Notes: generated from the sequence alone by a model not told the origin. A stretch of 64,000 nucleotides of DNA from Curtobacterium sp. MCLR17_007 (GCF_003234655.2 NZ_CP126271.1:744001-808000); one strand, 5' to 3'. Counted from the stretch's first letter, positions 33,718 to 42,711 are shown. Translations and numbers: made by a program.

Positions 33718-35520
33718 GTGGCAGAAGAGAACACCCCGCGATTGCGCGTGCACGAGTTCGCGAGCCGGAGCGGCGTCAAGACCCGCGATGTCCTCCAAGC
33801 CTTGGCGGACATGAACGAGTATGTACGCTCGCCATCAAGTGTCTTGCCTCCGCCGGTCGTGCGGCGATTAGGAGTGGCGCTCGGTGTTGATCCCACGCTC
33901 TTGGTCGACGAACCTGTCGCTCGCACGCCACCCGTGGAAGCGGTACGCGAGACGGAGGCGTTCTCCAATGACTACGGATGGCATTCGGGGGCTGTTAAAG
34001 CGCCCCGGAGCGTTGCGCTGCAACGCGAGCTCGAAGCCGTTGAGGCGAGATATCCGGCGCTGGTGGAACATCGGCGCCAGCTCGCATCCATGGGGTCTCA
34101 GGTCATCAGAGCATCACTGATCAAGGGCGGCCCGTTGAGCGGTGGCGCGAACCTCCGCATCCGGTTCAGCGAAGCCATCGAGTCCGCGTTCGGGCTTACC
34201 CGCGAGGTGCTCGCGATCTACCTGCCATACGAGGATTTCCAGATGCGCTCCTATGAGGCAGTGCTCCGCCAACTCAAGGACGAACGACACGTCGTGACGC
34301 CGGACGTCATCCTTATCTGGACTCCCGACGAGCGTCTTGGAACGAAGCTAGCCGAATGGAGGAATCTGCGTACAGTAGCCATCCCATTCAAGCTGGACAG
34401 CGTGAACTCCTTCGGGCTCATAGAACTCCTCCAGAATCACATCCACATCCGCAATCTCTTCGAGGTCACGACCCCCGTGTCGGGCGACACATTCTTCGGC
34501 CGTAGAACGGTCCTCCAAAGTCTGCGCGAAGATGTACTAGCCCAACGGGCAGCAGGCATCTTTGGACTCCGAAAAGCGGGAAAGACCAGCATTCTTCTGG
34601 AGCTTTCGGATGAGCTGCGTGCGGACGGCGTGCTGCCCGTTCTCATCGATCTTGAGGCGCTACCGTCCCCGCCAGTTGACCCGACCGACGATCTGCTCGC
34701 TCTGTTGCGCCTGCGCATGATGGAAGCGCTGAAGGGTCAAGAACTACGCGTGAAGGAACTGGCGGAGCTTCCGGACTTCCCAAGCACCATGCAGTTCAAG
34801 ATCGCGGTGCAGAAACTTCTCCGACACCTCGGCTCGAGCGGGACTCGTGTGCTACTGATGCTGGACGAGATCGAGTACGTGACACCGAGCGGAAAAGCTG
34901 GGGCGGCGGCTGCTGACCTGCCCCGGGTTGCACAGGTGCTGGCCACGCTTCGAAGCTTGACCCAAGAGTCCGACAACATGTCCCTTCTCCTCGCAGGTCT
35001 GACTAGCTCGATTGTGGAGGACGGGACACTTCACGGTAGGCCGAACCCATTCTTTTCCTGGGCACGGAAGGTGTATCTCGGTCCCCTCGAGCGGGATGAA
35101 GCGGCAGATCTTGCTCTCTCTCTGGGCCGGCGGATGGGCATATTCATAACGGAAGGCGGGCTGGACGCACTGTACGAGGCCTCAGGTGGGCACGCCTACC
35201 TCTATCGCCATCTTGCGTCGACCGTCGTCAAGACGCTCCCAGTCAACTTGACCAATCGGATCATGGCACGCAGGGATGTGCTGAGCGCGCTCAGCGCCTG
35301 GAAGTCTGAGGTGCACGCCCACATAGTCGAGATGATCCGGCACGTCGAGGGTTACTACCCCGTTGAATCCGTCCTCTTGGATGCGCTCCGCGCTGCTCCG
35401 GATCTGTTCAACGAGTTCGCTGACTCGGAGATCGATGCGACCCGCCACTTGGTGGATCTGGGCCTATTGGAATCCACAGATGGCGGGTACCGTCCCGCTG
35501 CGCTGCTGGAGCTATTGTGA
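33718..35520 (+). CDS. IF2-N-domain / P-loop ATPase, first gene of a putative defence pair
   Basis: 600 residues. GTG 33718 is preferred over ATG 33700 because CGGGGAG sits at the right distance. Residues ~9-54 (LRVHEFASRSGVKTRDVLQA ... SSVLPPPVVRRLG) match the small helical IF2_N module of translation factor IF-2. A middle region (~130-250) reads as an alpha/beta domain with LPYEDFQMRSYEAVLRQL and PDVILIWTPDERLGTKLAEW. The ATPase has Walker A GLRKAGKTS (~283-291) and Walker B VLLMLDE (~378-384), then a STAND/ORC-like C-terminal helical and winged part. The nuclease gene starts within its stop codon. Not a family I can name; a sensor-ATPase role is inferred. Confidence 0.75.
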   Translation: MAEENTPRLRVHEFASRSGVKTRDVLQALADMNEYVRSPSSVLPPPVVRRLGVALGVDPTLLVDEPVARTPPVEAVRETEAFSNDYGWHSGAVKAPRSVALQRELEAVEARYPALVEHRRQLASMGSQVIRASLIKGGPLSGGANLRIRFSEAIESAFGLTREVLAIYLPYEDFQMRSYEAVLRQLKDERHVVTPDVILIWTPDERLGTKLAEWRNLRTVAIPFKLDSVNSFGLIELLQNHIHIRNLFEVTTPVSGDTFFGRRTVLQSLREDVLAQRAAGIFGLRKAGKTSILLELSDELRADGVLPVLIDLEALPSPPVDPTDDLLALLRLRMMEALKGQELRVKELAELPDFPSTMQFKIAVQKLLRHLGSSGTRVLLMLDEIEYVTPSGKAGAAAADLPRVAQVLATLRSLTQESDNMSLLLAGLTSSIVEDGTLHGRPNPFFSWARKVYLGPLERDEAADLALSLGRRMGIFITEGGLDALYEASGGHAYLYRHLASTVVKTLPVNLTNRIMARRDVLSALSAWKSEVHAHIVEMIRHVEGYYPVESVLLDALRAAPDLFNEFADSEIDATRHLVDLGLLESTDGGYRPAALLELL

Positions 35521-37277
35521 CTTCGCCGAGTAGCCAGGCACATTGGCCAGGGTGGGCTAACTCAATCGCAGAGCAGACCACTGTTAGCAGTATCGTCTTT
35601 CTTCAACTCGGCTCCAGCTACCTCGCGACCGCAGACGTCTTGTCCAGCGCTGGATTCGTTCTCGTGGACGCGGATGCGTTCCTCGACGGTGAAGACGTCG
35701 AGGGAAACCTCGTCGTATTGACCGATCTCGACGCCCTCTCGTCACCCGCAAGCGCAGCGCGCATGGGCAAGCTCCGTATGAAAGTGCACGCTGAGGTCAA
35801 GGCTGGCCGGCGGTTCGTGCTGCAATCCCGCGCTCCCCGCCTCATCTACGCATCTCGGGGAAGTTTGTTGGCGCAGGACGCGACGTTCGCCACGGGGCCG
35901 TCCCGCAGCTCGTGGGCTGATCCACACCACGCGACTCCAGTGTTCGAAGCCGAGCTGGACGAGACCCGGCCCTTTCGGACGGTGCTGCGGCAAACGCTCA
36001 CAGAACTTGGCGTATCCGTGTGTGCGCGGCTTGACCGGCTCGTCTACGAATCGGGCAACCCCGCCCCCGGAGTTCATGAGCTGGACGCGACGGAAGTAGA
36101 GGCTCTACGAGGGGCTGGCCTCGTCGACAGTGTCGGGGGCTGGCAAGTCGAAGACCTCGCGGCCGTCCTTCGTCGAGAACTCACGGACGTACTCGACGAA
36201 GGGCGGGATGGTTCCAGCTACCTCAGCGATGTAGTAGTCGAGTTCGACGCCCTGACCTCAGCGCTTCGCAGGACTGTACGTGCTGCCGCTCGAGCACGCT
36301 GGGGTCCCAGCTGGGCGTCGGAGTGCCTACCTGAAGCGGTTGCCCTTGAGGTGGTCAAACGGGCATCCAGCGAATTGGCGCCGATGGTGGAATCGATTGA
36401 GGATATTCGGGACGCGCTCGCTTGGTTGAGTGCGAAAGAGCTGCTGGGACTTCGTCGGGAGAGTGCGCTCGGGGGCCTCGGGATGTCTGAGAGCATGTGG
36501 AAGGCGGCCGAACGAGAACTAGCGGCAGTCGAAGATCGGCTTCGTTTCTTTGGGCATCTCACACGTCAGGACGAGGCTTGCGTAAAGAAGTGGAGCGGTT
36601 GGTTGGGCCAAAAGCTCTCACACACGAGTCACCTCAGCCCTGATAGCGGGCTCGCCATCGAGTCGGCCAATGAAGGGGCACTGCTCCGTCAGATCAGAGA
36701 TGGCCTGCTCCACAACCCCGCCTTCTCTACGGCGTCGGGAGCCGCGTTCATGCAGCTCGTGACTTCGACTCTGCGCTTCCTGAGGCTCGCTGCGGACCAC
36801 CGCGCCCCGTACACACGTCCGTTCCCTAAGGGGAAAGCGCCGTTAGAAGCAGCGCTGCAGGAGCACTACTTCTGGTACCTCGGTGCGACGGGCCTAGGAG
36901 ACAGTACGTTCATGGAAGTGCCTAACATCTCCACTGGGCGCGTGGATGTGCTCGTGGTGGGGGAGGGTGGCAAGCGCTTCGTCACCGAGGTCAAACGGGA
37001 GCTGAGCGACGCGTCATTTCCAGCGATTGCGGATGCGTACTTCGGTCAGGCAGCGGACTATCACGTCAACAGCGATCCACTCGGTCAGCTGCTTGTTTTA
37101 GACCTTACCGATCACTCAGAGGGAGTGCCGGCGGTCGCGAATTCCATCAGCGTGGAAACGCGCGACGTAGGTGGGAGCTTGCGATCCATTGTGATTTACG
37201 TAGTCCGCGGCAATCGACCCGAACCGAGCGCGACCAAATCCCCGCGTCCGGTGCAGTCGGGTCCGGAAAACGAATAG
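35517..37277 (+). CDS. Putative PD-(D/E)XK nuclease, second gene of the defence pair
   Basis: 586 residues from GTG 35517 (GTGA overlap). N-terminal ~130 residues form an alpha/beta domain with NLVVLTDLDALSS and RRFVLQSRAPRLIYAS; a long helical middle follows. The C-terminal domain carries a restriction-nuclease signature: Glu446/449 in LEAALQEHYFWYLGAT, Asp477 in GRVDVLVV, Glu491 and Lys493 in VTEVKRE, and Gln511-x3-Tyr515 in FGQAADY, the QxxxY element of RecB/Cas4-type nucleases. It probably cuts DNA when licensed by the ATPase encoded upstream. No homologue is recognised by name. Confidence 0.75.
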   Translation: MTSPSSQAHWPGWANSIAEQTTVSSIVFLQLGSSYLATADVLSSAGFVLVDADAFLDGEDVEGNLVVLTDLDALSSPASAARMGKLRMKVHAEVKAGRRFVLQSRAPRLIYASRGSLLAQDATFATGPSRSSWADPHHATPVFEAELDETRPFRTVLRQTLTELGVSVCARLDRLVYESGNPAPGVHELDATEVEALRGAGLVDSVGGWQVEDLAAVLRRELTDVLDEGRDGSSYLSDVVVEFDALTSALRRTVRAAARARWGPSWASECLPEAVALEVVKRASSELAPMVESIEDIRDALAWLSAKELLGLRRESALGGLGMSESMWKAAERELAAVEDRLRFFGHLTRQDEACVKKWSGWLGQKLSHTSHLSPDSGLAIESANEGALLRQIRDGLLHNPAFSTASGAAFMQLVTSTLRFLRLAADHRAPYTRPFPKGKAPLEAALQEHYFWYLGATGLGDSTFMEVPNISTGRVDVLVVGEGGKRFVTEVKRELSDASFPAIADAYFGQAADYHVNSDPLGQLLVLDLTDHSEGVPAVANSISVETRDVGGSLRSIVIYVVRGNRPEPSATKSPRPVQSGPENE

Positions 37278-37303
37278 GCGCAAGGTAAAGGTTCGACCTA
37301 GAG

Positions 37304-37560
37304 GCTCCGGGCACGCTGTCGGACCTGGGGCGCTCGTTCCACGGCACGCTCCGCAACGGCGTGCTCGTCTACGTGGAGCGCGACCCGCCACAGACGCCGC
37401 ATTGCATCTCACCCTCACCAAGGAGCGGCTCATCCGCCTCGCCGGCGGAGGCCTCGACGCCGAGGGCCTGGACGTGCGCGGCGACCTCGGCGTCCTGAAG
37501 CAGTTGCTCAGGGTGCTGAGCCCCGGGAGACCCGGCGTTCGAGATCGTGCTGCCGTGAGG
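37304..37560 (+). pseudogene. Remnant of an alkyl-sulfatase C-terminal domain
   Basis: One frame gives LSDLGRSFHGTLRNGVLVYVERDP and, after a frameshift near 37395, another gives LHLTLTKERLIRLAGGGLDA then RGDLGVLKQLLRVLS, the usual ending of BDS1-type alkyl sulfatases (metallo-beta-lactamase fold). Only the last ~90 residues are left and the reading frame is broken. GC content is higher than that of the neighbouring island genes. The rest of 37278-37920 holds nothing else recognised. Confidence 0.6.
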
Positions 37561-37921
37561 ACGCGGCAGAAAGGCCAGCGAAGCAGAAGCTGACACGCAC
37601 GCAGTGTCCGTCGCGGTCGCGACCGTCATCCCCTCACGGATTCCGACAGTTGGCTGGCGACGGGAGCGGACCGTCGTCGTGCCCCTACCAAGCCCGGCCA
37701 CGCGGGACACACCGACGGGCTTTCGCGCGGGCAATGGCTCAGCAAACCACGCTGTCCGACGGCTCGCGGCGAGCCCGCCACTACGTGCCGCAGGCCTGTC
37801 CAAGACACCGCGATGGTTGGGAACTGTCCGCCGCAGGGTCGAGCCCCAGGGCATGCGCGCGAGCAGATGTCGGTTGGTAGCTAAGCCTTGCGCCCTAGGA
37901 CGTTATCGAGGAGGATAACCT

Positions 37922-37939
37922 TTGGACTCTTGAGTCCAA
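37922..37939. promoter_or_regulatory. Island operator, copy a (thioredoxin)
   Basis: TTGGACTCTTGAGTCCAA: perfect 8-bp arms around TT, 27 bp before the thioredoxin start. It shares the TTGGAC...GTCCAA frame and 18-bp length with copies at 40459, 42567, 44594 and 46566. Confidence 0.7.
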
Positions 37940-37965
37940 TCAGGTTGGCCGACCCGAAGGGCTTT

Positions 37966-38346
37966 ATGATGGCGACCGTCGAGGTAACAGACAACAATTT
38001 CCGGGAGATCGTAGAACGCGATGGGATCGTCATTCTCGATTTCTGGGCCGAGTGGTGCGGAGCGTGCAGGTCGTTCGCACCTGTGTACGAGGCCGCGTCC
38101 GAGAAGCATTCGGACGTTGTGTTTGGCAAGGTGGACGCCGACGCTGCCACTCGGCTTTCAATCTCCACCGGCATCCGCGCGCTGCCCACCGTCGCGGTCT
38201 ATCGTGATTCGATCCGGGTGTTCTTCCAGGCGGGGGCTCTGCCGAAGCCCGCGCTGGAGGACCTGATCGGGCAGGTCAGGGCGCTGGACATGGATCGGGT
38301 CCGCGCGGAGCTTGATGCCCATGGTTCTGGCCACGTCCATTCATAG
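37966..38346 (+). CDS. Thioredoxin-family protein
   Basis: 126 residues from ATG 37966 (a second ATG follows at 37969; CGAAGGG is upstream). The fold is full length: VILDFWAEWCGACRSFAPVYE, FGKVDADAATRLSISTGIRALPTVAVY with the cis-proline. The active site is WCGAC (Cys31, Cys34 in this numbering) rather than the common WCGPC; Ala in place of Pro usually shifts the redox potential. It is well placed to re-reduce the MsrA/MsrB proteins encoded downstream. Confidence 0.92.
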   Translation: MMATVEVTDNNFREIVERDGIVILDFWAEWCGACRSFAPVYEAASEKHSDVVFGKVDADAATRLSISTGIRALPTVAVYRDSIRVFFQAGALPKPALEDLIGQVRALDMDRVRAELDAHGSGHVHS

Positions 38347-38508
38347 CCGTAGATGGCCGGCACAGCGTTGCGCCGGCTGACGTGTAGTGAAGGAGGATGC
38401 ACTTGGAGGTCTCGACGATCAGTGCTGATCAACTAGCGGGCTTGAGCGGTACCGTCTCAATGGGCGGCCTCATACAGGGGACGTCAATGCTTCGTCCGGG
38501 ACGCTGCC

Positions 38509-39009
38509 ATGTCTGAGGTGAAATCTCCGATCCGGATCGGAGACGACGCGGCCTTGCTTGAACTTGTGCCGTCTACGTCGGGTGTGCCGACAGCCGAAGA
38601 CCAGCGGATGGTATTGGCTGCATACCATGTCTCAGGAAAGCTGGGCTATCGCGCCCGGAGGTCCGAGGCCGCACGGATTCGAGATGAAGTTGTTGCGTCG
38701 TTGCGCGAGGTCCAACCCCGCACGGTGGTCGCGGTTTTCGGGGGCTCCCACGGGGCGTCTCGACGACGTGTCGATCGTATGGCGCGCCGGATCACCCGTG
38801 GCGTCAGCGTGATCGCGACGAACACGGTCGGTTCCGATACGACGGTGATCGGCCTTGTGATTATGTCTGGCCAGGAGCGAGATCTCGCCGCGACGTGCGT
38901 GCGGCACGTCGCAACGGAGCCGCCAGCGAGGGGCGACGGACTCGTCTTCCACGCTGCCGATCTCCGCCGCGCGAACATCTACGAACTCATCGAAGAGGCG
39001 GTCGTCTGA
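38509..39009 (+). CDS. Protein of unknown function in the oxidative-repair cargo
   Basis: 166 residues from ATG 38509. No family is recognised. An N-terminal helical part (EDQRMVLAAYHVSGKLGYRARR) leads to an alternating beta/alpha core (TVVAVFGGSHGASRRRVDRMARRITRGVSVIATNT, TTVIGLVIMSG), one cysteine in AATCVRHVAT, and an acidic C-terminus. It lies between the thioredoxin gene and the convergent msrA1. Confidence 0.5.
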   Translation: MSEVKSPIRIGDDAALLELVPSTSGVPTAEDQRMVLAAYHVSGKLGYRARRSEAARIRDEVVASLREVQPRTVVAVFGGSHGASRRRVDRMARRITRGVSVIATNTVGSDTTVIGLVIMSGQERDLAATCVRHVATEPPARGDGLVFHAADLRRANIYELIEEAVV

Positions 39010-39318
39010 GGCCGCCCACATGCAGTTCGAGCCGCGGACCGTGAGAGGTTCAAGCGATGAAGAAGGGCGACAATATCCTTGCGCGGGACATCCCCTGCGC
39101 GTGACAAGAATCCCCGTGAGTTGCGGTGAACAGTCGTAGCCGCCCATGTAACCGGGATGAGGTTCCGCAACGATAGTTACGTAGCCAACCGCCGCTATGA
39201 CGTGCCTACTCCCGCCGATATGCTCGTCCAGCAATTTGGCGAATCGACCGACGATAAGGGTTGTTGAAGCATCGCGCCGAGGCCCCTCAGGTCAGCGAGA
39301 ACACTCAAAACCGCAGAG

Positions 39319-39349
39319 GAGGGCGTGCTCAGCAACTGAGCACGCCCTC
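39319..39349 (-). terminator. Terminator after msrA1
   Basis: Arms GAGGGCGTGCTCAG and CTGAGCACGCCCTC (14 bp) with a CAA loop, 14 bp past the msrA1 stop; a GGTTTTGAG run follows on the minus strand. The remaining gap 39010-39318 shows no supported feature. Confidence 0.8.
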
Positions 39350-39362
39350 TGCCATTCATTGA

Positions 39363-39932
39363 TCAGCTTGTCGTCGCGCGCGCCGGCCGGGCCGAGCGGG
39401 TCGACAGCACCCATTCTGGGCGCTCATAGTGGCACGTGTACCCGTTCGGATAACGCTCCAGATAGTCCTGATGCTCAGGCTCCGCTTCCCAGAACGGACC
39501 TGCCGACTCGATAGTGGTGACTACTCTGCCCGGCCACGCGCCTGAAGCGTTCACGTCCGCAATAGTGTCGCGGGCGATCTGCGCCTGCTCCGGTGTGAGT
39601 GGGAAGATCGTGGAACGGTAGCTCAGACCGACATCGTTACCCTGCCGGGTGGGTGTCGTCGGGTCATGGATCTGGAAGAAGTACTCCAGGATGTCTCGAT
39701 AGGTCGTTTTGGCCGGGTCGAAGACGACCTCCAGAGCTTCGGCGTGACCCGGATGGTCTCGATACGTGGCGTGGCTGTTCCGACCGCCGGTGTAACCGAC
39801 ACGCGTCTGCAGCACACCGGGCCGGCGACGAATGAGCTGCTGCATGCCCCAAAAACATCCGCCGGCGATGACAGCTGTCTCAGTGCCCGGCGTGCTGGTG
39901 ATCTGTCCGGTGTCCTGAATGCCGCTGGTCAT
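39363..39932 (-). CDS. msrA: Peptide methionine-S-sulfoxide reductase, copy 1
   Basis: 189 residues, starting in an ATGA overlap with msrB1. Catalytic Cys26 is in GGCFWGM; RVGYTGG and [20 protein letters not shown] are the family segments, and the recycling cysteine is in [11 protein letters not shown]. It reduces the S-epimer of oxidised methionine in the cytosol, using thioredoxin. It should be well expressed only if ribosomes pass the nonsense codon in msrB1 or reinitiate at ATG 40138. Confidence 0.93.
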   Translation of the reverse strand: MTSGIQDTGQITSTPGTETAVIAGGCFWGMQQLIRRRPGVLQTRVGYTGGRNSHATYRDHPGHAEALEVVFDPAKTTYRDILEYFFQIHDPTTPTRQGNDVGLSYRSTIFPLTPEQAQIARDTIADVNASGAWPGRVVTTIESAGPFWEAEPEHQDYLERYPNGYTCHYERPEWVLSTRSARPARATTS

Positions 39933-40402
39933 GATGCGTTCTCCTCAGTTGTGTCAGTAGTGTCGAACAGCGAGCGATACTCGCCGTACCCCTCGGCATC
40001 GAGTTCGGCCACGGGGATGAAGCGGAGGGCTGCGGAATTCATGCAGTAGCGCAGGCCCCCAGCCTCGGCGGGGCCGTCATCGAACACGTGCCCCAGATGG
40101 CTGTCGGCACCGCTGGAGCGGGCCTCAGTCCGCTCCATTCAGAGCGTTCTGTCCGTCTTGGTCCGGACGGCATCCGGCTGGATAGGCCTGGTGAAGCTCG
40201 GCCATCCGGTACCGCTTTCGTACTTGTCGGTGGAAGAGAACAGGGGCTGACCCGAGACGACATCGACGTAGATGCCGGGCTCGTGGTTGCTCCAGTACTC
40301 ATTGCGGAACGACGGCTCGGTGCCGTCCTCCTGTGTGACGCGGTACTGCAGTGGGGTGAGGCGGCTGAGCGCCTCGGGAGTCTTGCGATAGTCGTTGGAC
40401 AC
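39929..40402 (-). pseudogene. msrB: Peptide methionine-R-sulfoxide reductase, copy 1, with in-frame stop
   Basis: Reads in one frame from GTG 40402 (AGGAGG upstream) to 39929 except for TGA at 40141-40139. Alignment with copy 3 ([19 protein letters not shown] against [22 protein letters not shown]) puts the stop where copy 3 has Gly, a one-base GGA to TGA change. The first part holds [16 protein letters not shown] and TGWPSF; the catalytic cysteine ([11 protein letters not shown]) lies after the stop, so the truncated product would be inactive. The stop is not at the position where selenoprotein MsrB enzymes carry selenocysteine. Confidence 0.85.
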
Positions 40403-40458
40403 GATTCCTCCTGTTCGGACGCCGCTGGCGTGCGGTGTCACTAGATGGAACGCATCAG

Positions 40459-40476
40459 TTGGACCATTTGGTCCCA
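40459..40476. promoter_or_regulatory. Island operator, copy b (msrB1-msrA1)
   Basis: TTGGACCATTTGGTCCCA: arms TTGGACCA and TGGTCCCA differ from perfect symmetry at one pair. It lies 57 bp before the msrB1 start. Confidence 0.75.
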
Positions 40477-40553
40477 TTATCCTGAGAGCCGGCTGTGACT
40501 TCAGCCCCGTTCCTTGTTCGCGCTGCTTACGTGCTCTGTCTCGGACCAGGACC

Positions 40554-41036
40554 TCAGGAGAGGTGCCCGTCGGCGTCGCGGGCGCGCACCGGATGTTCGC
40601 TCAAGATTGAGATTCTGTTGAAGAGGTTGATGGACGTTGCTACCCATTCGGCGCTGACGAAGCTTACCTCCCCTAGGGCGTGCCGGGCAGCGATGAGGTC
40701 CGCTTTGCTGTTCTCGCTCAGCGGCACGGCTGTCGCTGTCTCAGCGACAGCGAGCAGGGCTGTTTCCCGGCTGGTGAACAGTGTCGTTTCTCGCCACGCA
40801 GGTAGCAGGTCCAGCTTCTGCTGGGGCACGCCGTGCTTTCGAGCTTGACGTGAGTGCAGATCCAGGCAGAACACGCATCCGTTGAGTTGGGATACGCGCA
40901 CTTTGATGATCTCGCTCTCGGCGAGAGTCAACCCGCTGGCGGTTGCACTGGAGATGGCAGTTGCGAACTCGCCCGCCGCTTTCCACGCATCGGGCAGAGC
41001 TTTGTCCATGTAAGGAAGATCTTCAGCGTGCATCAT
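40554..41036 (-). CDS. AhpD-like carboxymuconolactone-decarboxylase-family protein, copy 1
   Basis: 160 residues from ATG 41036 (GTG 41039 and ATG 41033 are alternatives). Active site Cys54-x2-Cys57 with His61 in [20 protein letters not shown], the peroxidase/disulfide-reductase centre of AhpD proteins; [11 protein letters not shown] supplies the proton-relay glutamate. It is the last of four co-directional genes starting with msrB2 (12-bp gap to the acetyltransferase). Likely a thiol-based reductant or peroxidase in oxidant defence. Confidence 0.88.
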   Translation of the reverse strand: MMHAEDLPYMDKALPDAWKAAGEFATAISSATASGLTLAESEIIKVRVSQLNGCVFCLDLHSRQARKHGVPQQKLDLLPAWRETTLFTSRETALLAVAETATAVPLSENSKADLIAARHALGEVSFVSAEWVATSINLFNRISILSEHPVRARDADGHLS

Positions 41037-41048
41037 CACGCCGATGCC

Positions 41049-41468
41049 TCAGTGACGGCGTCCATGCTGACGCGAACTCGCATTGCCCGGGAAGGCAGGG
41101 TCGACGATGTCTGCGTACTCCGGGTGTGTCTTCACGAACGCCGTGGCGAAGGGGCACGTCAGAGTCACGGTTCGTCCCTGTGAGCGGAGCATATCGAGGA
41201 CTCCACCAAGTAGTTTGCCTGCGATTCCGTGTCCGCGGAACTCGGGGAAGACGGAAGTCGCCAGAAGTGTGACTCGCGTCCCTGTTTCCTGGTAAAGGAG
41301 TCCTGCTGCCGCACGACCCTCGACCGTGTACTCGTACACGGCGGCCTCCTTATTGTCGGTGATGCTGAATGGTTCCGCATCGAGTTCGGCTGACGCAGTC
41401 GCTACGAGTTCCTCCGTCATTCGATCAGTGTCCGTGAGCGTGATCATTCGCGGTTGATTCGAGTCCAT
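41049..41468 (-). CDS. NATD1-type small acetyltransferase, copy 1
   Basis: 139 residues from ATG 41468; a longer in-frame reading runs into msrA2. The short GNAT core of the COG2388 kind is clear: AAVYEYTVEGRAAAGLLYQE, then VTLLATSVFPEFRGHGIAGKLLGGVL (CoA loop), and TLTCPFATAFVKTHPEYADIV at the end. Members are compact and lack motif D partners; substrate unknown. A paralogue is encoded at 42708-43148. Confidence 0.85.
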   Translation of the reverse strand: MDSNQPRMITLTDTDRMTEELVATASAELDAEPFSITDNKEAAVYEYTVEGRAAAGLLYQETGTRVTLLATSVFPEFRGHGIAGKLLGGVLDMLRSQGRTVTLTCPFATAFVKTHPEYADIVDPAFPGNASSRQHGRRH

Positions 41469-41490
41469 GTGTCCTGCCTGTGTCTTGTTG

Positions 41491-42051
41491 TCACGCCTGT
41501 GGGTTCTCCTCAGGGCGCCTGGGTAGCACCCATTCGGCGCGTTCGAAGTGGCAGGTGTAGCCATGGGGGTAGGTGACCAGATAGTCCTGATGCTCGGGCT
41601 CGGCTTCCCAGAATGCGTCGGCAGGTTCGATGGTGGTGACGGCCGGGCCTGGCCAGAGTCCTGATGCGTCAACGTCTGCGACTGTGTCTCGCGCGATCTG
41701 CTCCTGACGCATCGAGATGGGGAAGATCGCGGAGCGATAGCTGCTGCCGTAATCGTTGCCTTGGCTGTTCAGCGTTGTGGGGTCGTGCACCTGGAAGAAG
41801 TAGGCGAGTACCTCGCGATATGTCGTGACGGTCGGATCGAACTCGATCTCGATTGCCTCGGCGTGCCCCGGATGATTGCCGTAGGTTGCGTGGTCGTTCT
41901 CGCCGCCGGTGTAGCCGACACGTGTGTTGACCACGCCCGGCTGGTGACGGAACAGGTCCTCCATGCCCCAGAAGCACCCGCCTGCGAGGACAGCCGTCTC
42001 GGTGTCCGGGTTGTCGGTTATGTTCCCGGTGTCGTCGACACCGCTGGTCAC
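41491..42051 (-). CDS. msrA: Peptide methionine-S-sulfoxide reductase, copy 2
   Basis: 186 residues from a GTG in overlap with msrB2. [46 protein letters not shown] and [11 protein letters not shown] match copies 1 and 3 closely, so the three arose by duplication or repeated capture. Complete catalytic and recycling cysteines. Confidence 0.94.
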   Translation of the reverse strand: MTSGVDDTGNITDNPDTETAVLAGGCFWGMEDLFRHQPGVVNTRVGYTGGENDHATYGNHPGHAEAIEIEFDPTVTTYREVLAYFFQVHDPTTLNSQGNDYGSSYRSAIFPISMRQEQIARDTVADVDASGLWPGPAVTTIEPADAFWEAEPEHQDYLVTYPHGYTCHFERAEWVLPRRPEENPQA

Positions 42052-42521
42052 GCCACGTGGCCCTTCTCTTCAGCGTCGAAGGTGAACAGGGAGCGGTATG
42101 CTCCGTACCCCTCCTCCTCGAGCGACGAAACGGGGACGAAGCGGAGGGCCGCCGAGTTCATGCAGTAGCGAAGCCCGCCAGCCTCCTGCGGCCCGTCGGT
42201 GAACAGGTGACCGAGATGGCTGTCCGCACCCGCCGAGCGCACTTCGGTGCGTGGTTCGCTTAACTGGAAGTCGGATCTGGTGTCCACAGCATCCCGAGTG
42301 ATCGGCTTGGTGAAACTCGGCCAGCCCGTTCCACTGTCGTACTTGTCGGTCGACGAGAACAGAGGCTCCCCGGAGACGATGTCGACATAGATACCCGGTT
42401 CATCGTTTGCCCAATACTCGTTGTCGAAAGCTGGCTCAGTGCCCTCTTCCTGAGTGACGTAGTGCTGGTGCTCCGTCAGGCGGCTCAGCGCCTCCTTCTT
42501 GGCGTGATTCTGCGAGCTCAC
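42048..42521 (-). CDS. msrB: Peptide methionine-R-sulfoxide reductase, copy 2
   Basis: 157 residues, uninterrupted. [46 protein letters not shown] and the catalytic cysteine in [14 protein letters not shown] are intact. The two CxxC zinc motifs found in many MsrB proteins are absent, as in the other two copies. Start at 42521 is supported by GAGGAGGAG. It heads the operon msrB2-msrA2-acetyltransferase-ahpD1. Confidence 0.94.
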   Translation of the reverse strand: MSSQNHAKKEALSRLTEHQHYVTQEEGTEPAFDNEYWANDEPGIYVDIVSGEPLFSSTDKYDSGTGWPSFTKPITRDAVDTRSDFQLSEPRTEVRSAGADSHLGHLFTDGPQEAGGLRYCMNSAALRFVPVSSLEEEGYGAYRSLFTFDAEEKGHVA

Positions 42522-42566
42522 AGCTCCTCCTCCTCGTTGGGTCCGTCCTCACACCATAGAACATTT

Positions 42567-42584
42567 TGGGACCCCTGGGTCCAA
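42567..42584. promoter_or_regulatory. Island operator, copy c, in a divergent promoter
   Basis: TGGGACCCCTGGGTCCAA has the same arms as the complement of copy b. It lies between -10 boxes of two divergent promoters: TATGGT (complement of 42553-42558) towards msrB2 and TATGCT (42602-42607) towards the acetyltransferase. Binding would cover both -35 regions. Confidence 0.8.
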
Positions 42585-42615
42585 AAACTGCTATCCGCAG
42601 GTATGCTCGACAGAC

Positions 42616-42711
42616 ATGAGCCGGTCTGACGAGGCGACGGCAAAGCTAGCTCGGATGCGCGAGAGCCCGGCAACTGCAGGCACTCCGTTGGACTCGAAAG
42701 GCCCGGTATGA
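42616..42711 (+). CDS. 31-residue leaderless upstream ORF
   Basis: ATG 42616 lies 8 bp past the TATGCT -10, so it would be at or next to the 5' end of the mRNA. It encodes MSRSDEATAKLARMRESPAT and 11 more residues, and its TGA overlaps the acetyltransferase ATG (ATGA), which means the downstream gene would be translated by coupling. Could be a leader peptide; it lacks homology I can see. Confidence 0.45.
   Translation: MSRSDEATAKLARMRESPATAGTPLDSKGPV

Noticed and set aside
40139..40141. TGA in msrB1 as a selenocysteine codon
   Set aside because: In selenoprotein MsrB the special residue replaces the catalytic cysteine in RYCMNS, which here is a normal Cys codon ~90 bp downstream; the TGA is at a glycine position.
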